Counted from the first letter of the stretch, positions 40,595 through 59,279 are shown. The stretch: DNA of 64,000 nucleotides from Amphimedon queenslandica (GCF_000090795.2 NW_003546353.1:25880-89879); one strand, 5' to 3'. Numbers and translations: made by a program. Notes: generated by a model not told the origin, from the letters alone.

Positions 40595-41849
40595 CTATTT
40601 CTTGTAATCTTGTTGGAACTCAAAGTCTCCCATTTGCATTGGTTCCTCAACTAGTAACATAAAGCCAATGCCATTAATGAATATCATATAGCTAGTGGTA
40701 CGTACCTCCAGTAGGTTGTTCTTCAAAATAAGGTACTTCTTCTCTCATTGAGTATGGGAATAGATCCTGTACCTCTCTTGCAACAGTCCTAGTTGATGCA
40801 TCACAACTCTTTTGTGCTATTTTTGCCAGAGACAGTATTCCCTTGTATGACTTTACTGTAAAATGAATTAATGTCACTATATGAGATATCATTACACTCT
40901 ACCTGGAGCTTTGAGACTTTTATATTGATAGTCACCATAAAAATCAAACAATATTCCTGTTGCATCATAAGGAACATGACTGATAGCTTCTGTATACTAT
41001 AAACAATTTCATTAAATATGTGTGTGTGTGTGTACTGCTTACTTCAATATAATTAGGAGATTGTATCATTCTCTTGTACTCATTCCAAGACAAAGATGAA
41101 CTTGTTTTGAGGCATTCTCCAATGCCCTCCTCTTCCATTTCATTTGCATTACATGCTATACTTATCTTGAAACCACGCTCTTGTTTAACGGAATTAGATC
41201 TAAAAGTGATGAGCATATTGCTAGTGTTGTACGAATAGGTCCTGTTCACAATGCTACCACAGTTATCAGTCAGTGCTTCATTACCACAGATCTCACACTT
41301 TTCACCAGTAGCAAGCAATTTAATTTGAACATAGTCAAGACAGATATTTTGATCACCTATTGAGTGTCTCCCTTCAAGTTCAATTGAACTGCTGCCAGTA
41401 ACGAATCGTGCAAATCTCCCAGGAGGACACTGTATATGGAAATACTCGAGAACATGTGGTTTATAACGACCATTCTCCGAATTGGACCTTAAGGTGATGA
41501 TATTACCAGCAAGAACAGATGCATGGAGCTCCAGTGTTGCATAGCATCGAAATTCCCAAGTGAAGTAATTGAGATATGGCCAGGCACTGTAAGTAAAGCT
41601 CTGACTGCAGTGTGTGTATCAATGAATGAATGAATACTATACAACTCACATTGCAACTTACTTTAATGGAGGTATAGCTGCAGAACTGCAGCTAACAACA
41701 TCCAAACGATACAAGAGGTTCCAAGCAGAAAAAGAACCAGAAGTTTCCTTTCCAACAACTGATGGTGGCCCACTACCTGGTTGAAAAATCCCAGAAGGTA
41801 TTCCAGCACAGATAAGAACTAGAGAGAGAAAAACAGAAACAAACAACAT
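40595..41849 (-). CDS. Secreted CUB-like protein, tandem copy 1
   Basis: The ATG at 41849 opens a signal peptide. A donor after IPPLK joins to an exon beginning AWPYLNYFTWEF. The middle resembles a CUB domain: NICLDYVQIKLL, a CEICG cysteine cluster, CGS, then SNMLITFRSNS and GFKISIAC. These follow the usual DYVEI / CG / ..L.v.F.SD / GF.a pattern of CUB. Further exons encode a segment with KSYKGILSLAKIAQKSC and an acidic tail. The last exon is joined by a gtacgt donor at about 40707 and a ttactag acceptor, giving VEEPMQMG and a stop at 40595-40597. Reading through the donor would instead stop after GGTYH. Extracellular; binding partner unknown. Near-identical 3' half to copy 2. Confidence 0.7.
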
Positions 41850-42363
41850 AATTATTAGTATGTAACTGATCTTTGAAAGAGTGAGTGGTGAATGCTTGTA
41901 TTATATAGGGACCACAGGTTGTTGTTATGAATCCACAGTTAGTAATAACTTTAAAACTGAAAGACTTCCTCTATACTATTATAAGCAAATCACTATAAAC
42001 TAATTGTTATTATTGTTGAGTGTATAATAACTGTTGGTGGGTGGTATGGGATTGACACTAATGGGTAGATATTGTTATGCTTTTGTATGTTTATCTCACC
42101 TTTAAATAAGCACTCTTAGTTTCAACTTAATACTTAATACATGACAATATTGTAGAGCTTTATGTGTCATAGGGCAAAGCTATGTAACAGCTACTACGGG
42201 CCATTCATAACATGCTGGATTATAGATTATACTCTTTATAATTGTTTGTTGAAATCAAGATACATTAAACTAACAATGAAAGAAAACTATTAAAAACAAT
42301 CCTCTAATGTCTACTATCTGATGTCTACATGCATGATGTGTGCATGAGTCTCTCTTTAGCTCT
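41850..42363. other. Intergenic region between CUB copies
   Basis: AT-rich, with a TATATAAT on minus at about 41903-41910 that suits copy 1 as a promoter. No other gene or repeat seen. Confidence 0.45.
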
Positions 42364-43630
42364 TCAGTAAGCATAAGTATCTTCTCCCATTGGTTCCTCA
42401 TCTAGTAACATAAAGCCAATGCCATTAATGAATATCATATAGCTAGTGTACCTCCAGTGGGTTGTTCTTCAAAATAAGGTACTTCTTCTCTCATTGAGTA
42501 TGGGAATAGATCCTGTACATCTCTTGCGACAGTCCTCGTTGATGCATCACAACTCTTTTGTGCTATCCTTGCCAGAGACAGCATTCCCTTGTATGACTTT
42601 ACTGTAAAATGAATTAATGTCACTATATGAGATATCAATTACACTCTACCTGGAGCTTTGAGACTTTTATAATGATAGTCACCATAAAAATCAAACAATA
42701 TTCCTGTTGCATCATAAGGAACATGACTGATAGCTTCTGTATACTATAAACAATTTCATTAAGTACGTGTGTCTGTGTGTGTGCACTGCTTACTTCAATA
42801 TAATTAGGAGATTGTATCATTCTCTTGTACTCATTCCAAGACAAAGATGAACTTGTTTTGAGACATTCTCCAATACCCTCCTCTTCCATTTCATTTGCAT
42901 TGCATGCTATATTTATCTTGAAACCACTCTCTTGTTTTATTGGATCAGATCTAAAAGTGATGAGCATATTGCTAGTGCTGTATGAATAGGTCCTGTTCAC
43001 AATGCTACCACATTTATCAGTCAGTGCTTCATTACCACAGATCTCACACTCTTCACCAGTAGCAAGCAATTTAATTTGAACATAGTCAAGACAGATATTT
43101 TGATCACCTATTGAGTGTCTCCCTTCAAGTTCAATTGAACTGCTACCAGTAACGAATCGTGCAAATCTCCCAGTAGGACACTGTATATGAAAATACTGGA
43201 GAATACGAGCAGGATATTCTGTAGATCCAACTTCTTTGTGAGGTCTTATTGGAATAGAAGTGAGTCCATTAGTTGATGAAACGTGATCCTTTTTAGCATC
43301 GCAAGCAAACCGCCGCGTGAAGCAGTTTGGGTATGGATTTGCAGCGTATGTGATAGTTTGACTGTGTATGCGTGGGTGTTGTTGAAATAGAAAATGACAA
43401 TAAAATAAAGTAACACAGTTAACATAATAAACTCACTGTACTGGAGGAATGGGTGCTTCCTTATCGCAATTAACTACATCCAACCGATACAGTATGCACA
43501 GTGCTAGTGAATAGAAACCATCAGTGGTAGCTAAACCATTATTGCTTCGCCTCAGGCCCAATGACTGATCATTGCTAGGTGCACCTGAACAAAACAAAGC
43601 ATGAACAGAGAGCAAAATGACTATCAACAT
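42364..43630 (-). CDS. Secreted CUB-like protein, tandem copy 2
   Basis: The ATG at 43630 opens a signal peptide different from that of copy 1, followed by a proline/serine-rich stretch that ends in a similar LYRLDVVNC. The exon up to about 43190 encodes TYAANPYPNCFTRRFACDAK, unlike copy 1. From YFHIQCP onward the protein, its introns and its 3' tail are almost the same as copy 1. Examples are IELEGRHSIGDQNICLDY, the CEICG cluster (EECEICG against EKCEICG) and SLSWNEYKRMIQSPNY. The last exon (donor gtacac, acceptor ttactag) gives DEEPMGEDTYAY and a stop at 42364-42366. A TATATAAA on minus near 43685-43692 fits a core promoter. Confidence 0.7.
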
Positions 43631-44145
43631 CTTTGAATCTGTCTCTACCGACAAATGAGCTATATTCCTGTGGTACAGGAGTTGTTTATATAGACTCACC
43701 GTTTGATGGTTATTAGAGCAGTTGTTTTTTATTAGTTTTGTACACAAAACAATGAAAATGAAAAGTTGTTACAATTGCTCTGCCATCCCACTAAACAAGC
43801 AGGTATAGGCATAACAATACCCCAGGGTGTTGACAATACACTCTTGCTTTGTGATTGTAATACAAAGGGTATGTTTTGATTCGTTGTACTTTAGCGCAAT
43901 GAGCTCATCTGACAGGTTCACTTATTGATATAACGATATTCTTCCTTGATATTGTTATAGAGAAAAAGATGACCTTACAATCATTGTTTTTGTTACTAAG
44001 AGACAAAAGATGGACTGGTATATTACACTTTGAGGGTAAATCTAACATCCACTTTAAGATGAAAATTCTCGCCCACTTTGAAGTGAAAACAATCACATAT
44101 TTTAATTTATATCAGACACAAAACAAAAGTAAAAATGAAAAGTTA
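43631..44145. other. Intergenic region
   Basis: Holds the TATA-like box of CUB copy 2 (about 43685-43692). The short frames at 43905-44169 look spurious. Nothing else seen. Confidence 0.45.
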
Positions 44146-44711
44146 CTATTTCAATTCTTCAATTTGTAATCCTCTTCTTGAAGGATGCGAAATTTCATCA
44201 GGTAAAACTAATATTTGTTTCCTTTCCTCCTCCTCCTCTCCTTCATATTGAACTAATGCTAAATCCTAAAATCAAGTACATTCACAATAAACTATCAAAT
44301 ACAAGCAACACTAACCAACTGAATGCACCTCGCTGCTGAATCTTGTGGAGTCTCAATACTAACTTTCTCATTTCCACCTTCTTTACTAATGGCATCACTC
44401 AGCTCTTGATTAGCCCTAGCCAGTGAAGGAAGGAAGGACTTCACTTGAGATAAAGCTAAAGGAGGGACAGATAGAAAACCTTATGTATACTCTCTCCACA
44501 AGTATAATTAATAGGAGGGTATGAGTACATTGGTTGCTAACTTGAGCTTCTTTCAATTTTAAATGTCTTTAAATGTTTATTTTCGTCTCCATTTATTAAT
44601 GGAACTCCTGGAATGAATCATAATAGTTAAATACGATGGATCTCTGGTCTAACCAGGTCCAACTGGCTTCTTTAAAAGCTCTTTAGAAATCCTCTGCTTT
44701 CTTTCAGCCAT
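44146..44711 (-). CDS. NOPCHAP1: NOPCHAP1 (C12orf45) homologue
   Basis: Small protein of about 125 residues in at least four exons, ATG 44711, stop 44146-44148. The family match is in the middle: TFKIERSS..LSQVKSFLP, then LARANQEL and IQLDLALVQ. Vertebrate C12orf45 has TVRIERSPLLDQVQTFLP, MARANEKL and IQMDVALFE at the same spacing. In vertebrates it is a cochaperone that links NOP58 to the R2TP machinery for box C/D snoRNP assembly (family knowledge). The vertebrate acidic C-terminal tail is reduced to a short EGEEEEE run. It is divergent from DENND6, with 69 bases between start codons. Confidence 0.75.
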
Positions 44712-44780
44712 TGGCACTACACGTGGGTAGAGGGAGGGGCTTGAATCAAGCCCCTCCTATTTTACCCCTCCCACTTCAAA
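44712..44780. promoter_or_regulatory. Bidirectional promoter, NOPCHAP1 / DENND6
   Basis: Only 69 bases between the two ATGs, without an obvious TATA box. C/T-rich runs are present (cccctcctattttacccctc). Promoter role inferred from position. Confidence 0.6.
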
Positions 44781-47700
44781 ATGGCTACCAGTAGTGAAGA
44801 GATGATTATATCAGAGGACAGTGTCCTAGTTGACGAGACCTTGTTGGCTGAAGGATCTCCTAGAAGATTATCAACCAGTCCTTCATCTTCTTCTTTCTCT
44901 TCAGAGGAGGAGGAGGAGGGAGCTACTGCTAAAGGAGCCATTGATCAGTTTGGTAATCTCTCTCACTGGATCTCTTGTTTCTGTGTGGTCACCTTTGACC
45001 TTGAATTAGGACAAGCCATTGAGGTATGGACTATATTATACATGTACAACTATGTGTATAATACCCTCGTGCTTACCAGAAACTGACCTACCTGTACATG
45101 TATTGTACTGTTTACTATTTCTTTCAATTGGGAACAACAAACTCATTAACTATGCATGTAATCATGTACGAGTAGGTAATGTATGTGTGTGTGCTTGTTT
45201 GTTCAGGTGTACACTTATGCAGTACCTGTACATTCCATGAACAAGTACATTTTATTTTTTATTATTTTATTTTTAGAGTATTTACCCACCGACTTATCAA
45301 CTGTCAGATACTGAGGTACTCCTAATTTTTATTCATTAATTAATTAATTAATTTATTTATTTATTTATTTGTAGAAATCTAACGTGTGCTATCTTGCTTT
45401 TCCTGACTCTAATTCAGGTTAGATAAACTTACCTTCATATCTCACTCTTTTTTGCTCTTGATGCCCTGCCCCCTGCCCCGCTCCCTGCCACACCCCTCAG
45501 GGTGCATGGGTGATACACAGTATCATTTTAGGATTCGTTGTTCCGGTCCTGGGGCAGGAGGGACTTCATTAAAGTTCTCTTCTGATCACATCGGAGCACC
45601 TCTTGTTCTAACAGTAAGCAACAGCTCTACTGATACATTATTAGTACATTATTGGTACATTATTAGTAATTTAGTATTACATTATTAGTATATTATTGGT
45701 ACATTATTGGTACACTATTGGTACATTATTAGTATATTATTGGTACATTATTAGTATATTATTGGTACATTATTGGTACATTATTGGTGCTTGTTAACGT
45801 GTATTTCACTTCCTTGTGTAGCCTGATGAGTCTCATTATTACGGGTTTGTCTACTTCAGACAGATAAAGGACTCTGACATTAGGAGAGGATACTTTCAAA
45901 AATCACTGGTTCTCCTGTCACGCCTACCTTACATCACGTTCTTCACTTATCTGGTGAACATAATAGTAATAGTGATGATGATGATGATTTAAATTATATT
46001 TTAGATTGAAAAATTAGCTCCAGATTTTTTTAAGAATGGACTTCCATCATTAGAAGCTGGTAAGTCCATCCTTGGCCTTGGAGCAACTTTTAAAATTTGT
46101 AAAAAAAATCCAATTTTGATCGGAATCAACTCAAACTTTCTATTAAACATAAGAACATGTATATGAATTAGAAAATGTAATAAAATGGAGAATTCTCTCC
46201 TTTTCATTTTTGGTGAAATGTGGCCAAAGTCCCTGTACTATAGTACAGGGGCTTTGGTCCTATTTGATATATATACTATCCATTATGATAGTGGAGATAC
46301 TATCTATTATAATAGAGCAGATACTATCCATTATGATGGAGGAGCTCTCATTGTGTGCTCTCTTTCCTTAGCTTGTCACAACATTAACAAGTGGCCTCCC
46401 CCTAGACCTGGACAGCTGCTACAGTTACCTTTATTAGGACAACTAATTTATGTAATTAATAATTAATTGATTGATTAACTTATTATTGATATCTGTAGGT
46501 TAGAATTCCATTAAAAACTGACAAGCCGGAATCATCCAATACTATGATGCCTGACACATTGGGAAAATCTGTAAGATATTTCATGTAATAGTTAATACAT
46601 GGGGCGGTGTGTTCTATCTGATTTATCCGCACGAGCTTCTGGTCTCGTTGCTAAAAATAGCACACTTGGCCTTCGGCCTCGTGTGCTATTTTTAGCGACG
46701 AGACCGGAAGCGAGTGCGGATAAATCCGATAGCACACGATGCCACATGTATTAATTGTTTTAGTGTATAGTTCGAGCAAAGATTGCACGTGCTCTGCTAT
46801 CACTGATATCACACTGCTGCACATTAAATAAATGAGTGTGCTATTTATAATATCACACTGCGGTATTGGTGGGAGTGTTCTGTGGGTTTTATCACAACTG
46901 TTAGGCCTTTGATCTTTGCTGCAACTATACATTAAATTCAACATAATGTCCATGCTCAATGTACACTCTCATATTAACACACTATTCACAAGTACCTTGT
47001 ATACACCTTCCTTATATGTATTGTGACAAATGCCACTAACTATTGCACTATGTAGTGATTATTGATGATAATTATATTGTTATTAATTAATTATTAGTCA
47101 GCTATGGTTGTCATACCTTCAGTACACGAACTCAATCTGTACCAGTAAGCTGTTTATTTATTTATTTATTTATTTATTTATTATTGTCAAGAGCATTACA
47201 ACCTGTTTTATCACATTTTGAATCAATTTGGGAGCTAATCCTTCTTAACGAAGTATGTTAATTAATTGATTATTTAATTAATTGATTATTCATAGCCTCT
47301 TGCTGTGATGGGCTCCTCCCCCACACTGTGTGCTAACACTGTGCAAGCACTCGTTAGGTGAGTGGGTGGGTTTATGACCAGCTGTCATTATATCTTACAG
47401 TTTGATTCATCCCTTGAGATACAGCACTGACTACAGGCCATACTTTACTATTCATGATTCAGAATTCAAACACTACACCACAAGAACACAGGCCCCGTTA
47501 GTAATCTTTAGTAATCTTGATCAGTATACTACCTCTCACAGTCCCCAGGTATTGCTAGGAGCTACTAATCCTTTCTTTACAAAGACACTGGAGCACTGGC
47601 CACACTTAATAAAGATTACTGAGTTAGGTGAGAATTATCCATCATATTTTATAAATTAATTTTAAGAGTGTCTCCTTTAGATGATAGACAACCAGTGGCA

Positions 47701-49251
47701 ATGTCAGCAAGAAGAAAGACAATGATTGAATTGACTGACTCTAAACCAGGTACAGCAAATAATGTACTGTCACATGGACCTATTCTCACTCATTGTGTGT
47801 GTGTTATACTAGTAGTAATTCTTTCCTTTTTTTAAAGGGTTCTATAGTAAATATAAAAGCCACGTTACTAAGGATAAGCTGTTCATCAAGTTACTCCACT
47901 CTAAGGTAGGAGTAGTAAATAATCTGAACCTTTCATTACTAGTGATTTATCACAGACCAGCCTGGGGGGGAAGAGACCATTAGAAGTGCAGGTATTGTAT
48001 TCAGTTTATTACTGCAACGAGTTATAATCCATTGTTTCACAGAATGCAATGATTAGGAAACACGCCTTAGAGCTGACAACAAACTTCATTATCCCACTGG
48101 TACTCCTACTGACTAAATCAATTAGCAACTGTTACTGTACAATCCTGTTTGTACTGTCCTCTAACAGCCCATGACAGTTAATGACAGTTAATGACACAGT
48201 CAATTGACTGTAGTCCTAGTGTGTCTAGCCTGTTACATTATTATACTTGTACTAAGAGATAATTCTATTGACTGTTTGTTACTATGATACTAATGACTCT
48301 ACAAATCTTTATTTACAACTCACAATAGTCCCATCGTTTGAACATAAGAGGTGCTATACAGCATCAGTCACCACATTCCTATTGATGTACTGCCTACTGC
48401 CAAATAAATGTATACATGTATTGTAGGTGTATGTACATGTACATGTATTGTAGGTGTATGTGGGTGTATGTGTCTTCCATTAGGAGAGGTACCTAGCAGG
48501 ACTGATGCCGTTGAAAAGAGATGTGTCACCTTGGAAAGTAAAACAATATTGATAATGTAATAATAATAAATATGGATTGTAGCCACCTCCTAAATTAAAG
48601 GACTTTAATGAGGATCAGTTTTTAAAGATGGTTGAAGGAGGAGGCCCACAAATGATGAGTGGACTCAAAGGGAACTGGCTCCCATTATACAGGTGAGTTA
48701 TTCAACTAACCAGTCCTCCTGGTTTATTTAACTAAAGGAATGTGTTTGCTCAGTAACTGCTGGTATACGTTCCTTCAATTATAATGTCCTTTCTCTGTTT
48801 CTTTAGACAGTTTTTACGTTGTCCAAACTTTATTTCTTGGTATTCTGCAAGAAGAGAAGAAGCCAATCAGAAATTAAGATTAATCCACCTCGACATACTC
48901 TGCAAAGCTGTGAGGGAGAGAGAGGGAGGAGGGAGGCTGTGATTCAATCATGGCAATACTTTATTCATGTCCTCATTATGGTCTTCTAGGATGTGTTGTT
49001 TTGGATGAAAGACAAGCAGGAGATAGAAATAGTTGACTTTCTATTGCAAGTCAAGCACTGCATAGTAAGACTGAAAGAGAAATTATTATCAATAATTGTT
49101 TTGGTAACAGTCAACAGCAGCTGTTCATCAACCTCCAGTCTCTAGACAGACAGTACAAACCTTGCAGAGATTAATTCAAAGTGTAATACTTAAGCTACCG
49201 GTTGACCTTCAGTCTTGTTTGAAGACAACCTTTGGAGAGAGTCCTTCATGA
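44781..49251 (+). CDS. DENND6: DENND6 (Rab14 guanine-nucleotide exchange factor) homologue
   Basis: DENN-domain protein; in vertebrates it activates Rab14 in endocytic recycling (family knowledge). About 20 short exons. The match runs end to end: [56 protein letters not shown], then [36 protein letters not shown], and near the C-terminus [10 protein letters not shown] and [19 protein letters not shown]. Each has a near-identical counterpart in human DENND6A. The ATG at 44781 gives a serine- and glutamate-rich leader before the DENN region. The stop is at 49249-49251. Introns contain a foldback element, a TACATTATTAG minisatellite (about 45640-45790) and one repeat A unit. Confidence 0.92.
45640..45790. 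repeat. Minisatellite of tacattattagtatattatt-like units
   Basis: About 11 irregular 10-11-base units alternating ggtacattatt and agtatattatt in a DENND6 intron. Confidence 0.8.
46085..46262. repeat. Dispersed ~178-base repeat, subfamily A, one unit
   Basis: A single unit with the palindrome ccctgtactatagtacaggg and the core 'ttagaaaatgtaataaaatg', in a DENND6 intron. Confidence 0.8.
46594..46752. mobile_element. Foldback element in a DENND6 intron
   Basis: Two arms of about 70 bases, near-perfect reverse complements: left from aatacatggggc, right ending gccacatgtatt. The innermost part is gctaaaaatagcacac / gtgtgctatttttagc around a short ttggccttcggcctc loop that can itself pair. Non-coding. 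Probably a non-autonomous DNA element; target-site duplication not resolved. Confidence 0.75.
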
Positions 49252-49435
49252 TTGCTGGACTGATGTGTTACATTATAATGTTATCAATTAATTTTACTCA
49301 ATTTCTACTTGAGTACTTGTGTGGATTATTATTTAGTGGCTATTGTTTGTTTTTCATGTTTTTAGTTGATATAGACTAACTTATTCATTATCTTTTGTGT
49401 GGTCTAATCCGGTAGCACTGCCCAATGCTCATGCA

Positions 49436-49443
49436 TATAAATA
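49436..49443 (+). promoter_or_regulatory. TATA box of the carbonic anhydrase gene
   Basis: tataaata lies 60-67 bases before the ATG at 49503. Because it lies downstream of the in-frame ATG at 49425, it argues against that upstream start. Confidence 0.6.
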
Positions 49444-49502
49444 AGGTAATTGGTAGGAGTTGGGGTGTAGCTGCGAAAATTTCCTTTGCTGACTCTAAAA
49501 AC

Positions 49503-50390
49503 ATGATGACTCCACTTGCTTTGTCTCTCTTCTTCTTTTTCGGGATAGCCTCTGGTGCTGTTCCATTCAATTATACTAATCAGATTGCTTGGAACAGTCT
49601 TTTTGGATCATTCTGCAGTGGGGGCAGACAGTCTCCTATTGATATTATCACTAGGAACGTTCAAGGTGGCAATTCTACACTGACTCCTCTTCGGATGACT
49701 AACTGGGACACTAGTGTCAATGGATATGTCCTGAACAATGGCCACACTCTAAAGTTTAGTCCGTCTTCTGCCTCAAGCGAGGCAAGAGTTCAAACTTTCA
49801 TTTCTACTTACAAGCTTCTCCAGTTTCACTTTCATTGGGGACCTAATAACATGGTAGGCTCAGAGAACAAAGTTAATAATACTTTCTTCAGCGGTGAGCT
49901 TCACTTTGTCAATCAGAACGTCAGTGCTGTGAATTCGGTGGGCTCCCAGTTCACTGTTGTAGCAGTATTCCTAACTGCAGATTCATCAGTCCAATACTCT
50001 GGCTCTGTATGGGAAAAGCTTACTGAATCTATTCCTGCTTTTAATGCTACCAGATCTATCCAGAGCATAACGTATGAGAGCATGCTCCCAAGCAACTTGA
50101 GCTATTACTACTTCCCTGGCTCATTGACCACTCCACTTTGTAACGAGATAGTGGAATGGTTTGTCCTTCAGAATCCAGTCTCTGTCCCAATGGAGTTCTT
50201 CAATAAGCTTCGTACCCTCAATGATACCAATGGTGATCCACTCACTCTTAACTATCGTGATGTCCAGCCACTTAACGGTCGCACTGTCTCCGGTTACACC
50301 GTTGAATCAGTGAGTGGATCCATTGGTCTAATGTCCACTACCACTGCATTGCTGGCCTTCCTGTTGATTGCCGTTCTTGCCAACTATTAG
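49503..50390 (+). CDS. Alpha-carbonic anhydrase, secreted or GPI-anchored, intronless
   Basis: Reversible CO2 hydration at the cell surface (family role). A single exon of 295 residues. The start at 49503 puts a hydrophobic signal peptide at the N-terminus. Catalytic features visible: QSPIDI; NNGHTLKF with the proton-shuttle His; LLQFHFHWG with two zinc-ligand His; GSEN and then ELHFV with the third zinc His; and PGSLTTPLC with the catalytic Thr. Two cysteines (SFCSGG and PLCNE) fit the usual extracellular disulphide. Several N-x-S/T sites are present, and a hydrophobic C-terminus after a small-residue stretch suggests a GPI signal. Two auxiliary His around the zinc site are Asn (GSEN, HFVN). 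All other genes here are split, so a retrocopy origin is possible. A polyadenylation signal aataaa is at 50556-50561. Confidence 0.92.
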   Translation: MMTPLALSLFFFFGIASGAVPFNYTNQIAWNSLFGSFCSGGRQSPIDIITRNVQGGNSTLTPLRMTNWDTSVNGYVLNNGHTLKFSPSSASSEARVQTFISTYKLLQFHFHWGPNNMVGSENKVNNTFFSGELHFVNQNVSAVNSVGSQFTVVAVFLTADSSVQYSGSVWEKLTESIPAFNATRSIQSITYESMLPSNLSYYYFPGSLTTPLCNEIVEWFVLQNPVSVPMEFFNKLRTLNDTNGDPLTLNYRDVQPLNGRTVSGYTVESVSGSIGLMSTTTALLAFLLIAVLANY

Positions 50391-50851
50391 ATATAGCTCA
50401 GTTCAGATACAGTTCATCATGTATTGTTTCCAAACTGTTATAGTTTAGTGACTTAAAGTCACACTTTAGAACTTATTAGATGTGCTACCTTTTGTCAAAA
50501 GTATTTTTGATAGCTTGTTTATGTCTGAAATTTAGTTATTATGTCTAAAATGTTAAATAAATCTTGCAGGAATGTGTATTGAGATATCACACACCCACAC
50601 GTCACTAGAGACTGGCACTGCCTTAGCATGCACAAACAACATAATCAGATACCACAAGGGATAACTTGATTCATAGTCTATTGTGAGTTGTATAGTACAA
50701 TAGTTCATTTGCTGATCTGTGGTTTGGTACATTGGCATAGTTACAATAGTTCATAGTATAGATAAAGAATATAGGATGGTATAACATTATTCTAATGAAA
50801 TGTACAGTATAATTTATAAAATAATGAAATCAGCTAGTTAATAGCAGGAGG
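50391..50851. other. 3' untranslated / intergenic region
   Basis: Contains the aataaa of the carbonic anhydrase (50556-50561), then AT-rich sequence up to the stop codon of the convergent ankyrin gene. Nothing else seen. Confidence 0.6.
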
Positions 50852-57701
<6,850 letters not shown>

Positions 57702-58039
57702 CCCAGGAATCTCCACTGAACTAACACGAGGTATCAACAGCTCCAGGAAGTAAAGGAACAGCTAGAGTAGTAGCAGTACTGCAGAGTTTGCGTCAGTTTT
57801 GCTACTTTTTAACAACAAACACGCCCCCGGAAAATGAATATTAGACCCACGCCCCTAATTAATTAATATTCATTAGCCTTGACTTAATAAATAATAATTA
57901 GTTCATTATTCATTACATTCTTAGGATTCTTATAAACAAGGGATTCTCTTCCATATAAGGAGAGATTGAAAAGCACACAATCATTAATAAATCATACAAT
58001 AAAGTGATGAAAAGGTTGTTTATAGTTCTGCAATAGTTA

Positions 58040-59185
58040 TTAATGATGATATGAAGAACTAAGGACACAGAGCCTCTTAGGGCTCTTCTCAATATCGCTA
58101 GTTTCTCTCTCTCTCTTTCTCTCATTGACATCACAAGTTAATGAATCTTTCCTACCACTAGCCTGTAAAGTGTTAGCAAAGAAAATGTCTTCTTTAATGA
58201 TAGAACGTGATGATCTTTTACCAGGTGTAGGAGACTAAAAGAAATAAAACAGAAAACCTTCATACTTAGAGTGCAGTTATCATTAACAATAAACAATATG
58301 ATATAAGGCACATATCACAATGGTGTTTACAAAAGTACTTAAAAGCACATTAATTAATAGAGTGATGGCACTAATGATGTAAATTACAAAGTGTCACTAA
58401 AACAGATACCACTTCATATAATAAAAGGAGGCCAGCAAATAAAAGGACAGCTGGTACAGTCCAAAGACACAATACAATACATAAGGACAATAGTTACATT
58501 TTGTTTTGTTGCTTCAGTTTCATTATCTGATAACCCATCGGCGGAACAATAACTACCTATTAGATAATAATATCAACAAAATGGTGGCTGTTCCCCATAC
58601 CACATTCACTAGGTACAGTAAGGTCAATGTCACCTTCTGAGTCCGTCTCCTCCTCTTCCGTGTAGCCATCATCTGATGGTATATCAACTACTCCACCACC
58701 TTCTTCCCATGGAAGGTATTCATGATTATACTGTACAACAAAGACACACCAGTCAGTAATCATTCACAGGATGTCAGTACTCAGTAGGTATCACTAACAG
58801 TTACTCAACAATCAGGATAAAGTCCCTGTACTATCTATCATACAGGGACTTTTGCCCAATTTTGACAAAAATAAAAAGTAGAGAAATCTCCATTTTTATT
58901 ACATTTTCTTATGCATATACATGGTCTTGAACTGATTCCAATCAAAATTGATTTTAAAAAGTTGCTTTTTAGCTCATTAAAATAGAAGAAATAAAAATGG
59001 TTTTTGTCAAAAAATAATTATAATAATTTCAGCACATTTATTACTTTACAATAATAATAATAACAATAATTGTAAAATTTAATAATATTTACTTTTAATA
59101 CAATCCTGTCATAAGTTGGAGCAAATTTTGTGTCATTCTCTACAAGTTTATGACACACTTCATCTAGCTCCTTAAGATCCGCCAT
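58040..59185 (-). CDS. Unrecognised small acidic/basic protein, four exons
   Basis: I do not recognise this gene. Four exons join in frame: ATG 59185 (MADLKELDEVCHKLVEN..), an exon at about 58600-58732 (YNHEYLPWEEGG, then a Glu/Asp-rich DDGYTEEEETDSEGDIDL), a short exon near 58500-58557, and a last exon at about 58040-58233. The last exon reads SPTPGKRSS, IIKEDIFFANTLQAS and a basic KRERETSDIEKSPKRL, with the stop at 58040-58042. The length is about 160 residues. The predicted acidic middle and basic KSPKRL tail suggest a nuclear protein (inference). It shares a 94-base divergent upstream region with the Arg/Ser-rich gene. A (GAGA)n run near 58110 lies in the last exon. Confidence 0.55.
58800..58965. 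repeat. Dispersed ~178-base repeat, subfamily A, one unit
   Basis: In intron 1 of the small gene; 'aagtccctgtactatctatc' followed by 'acagggacttttgcccaatt' and the core 'attacattttcttatgcata'. Confidence 0.75.
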
Positions 59186-59279
59186 CTTGGATTTCTATTT
59201 TAACCCCTTGACAAAACCTATTTTAACCCTTTCATAACTGGCTCTTTGGCACAAGACAAGTCTAAAAGTACAGTACATT
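59186..59279. promoter_or_regulatory. Divergent promoter between the small gene and the Arg/Ser-rich gene
   Basis: Ninety-four bases between start codons. No TATA box is obvious. Function is inferred from position. Confidence 0.5.

Noticed and set aside
49425-49502. Upstream in-frame ATG that would lengthen the carbonic anhydrase by 26 residues
   Set aside because: It lies before the TATA box at 49436-49443 and would bury the signal peptide. The ATG at 49503 is preferred.
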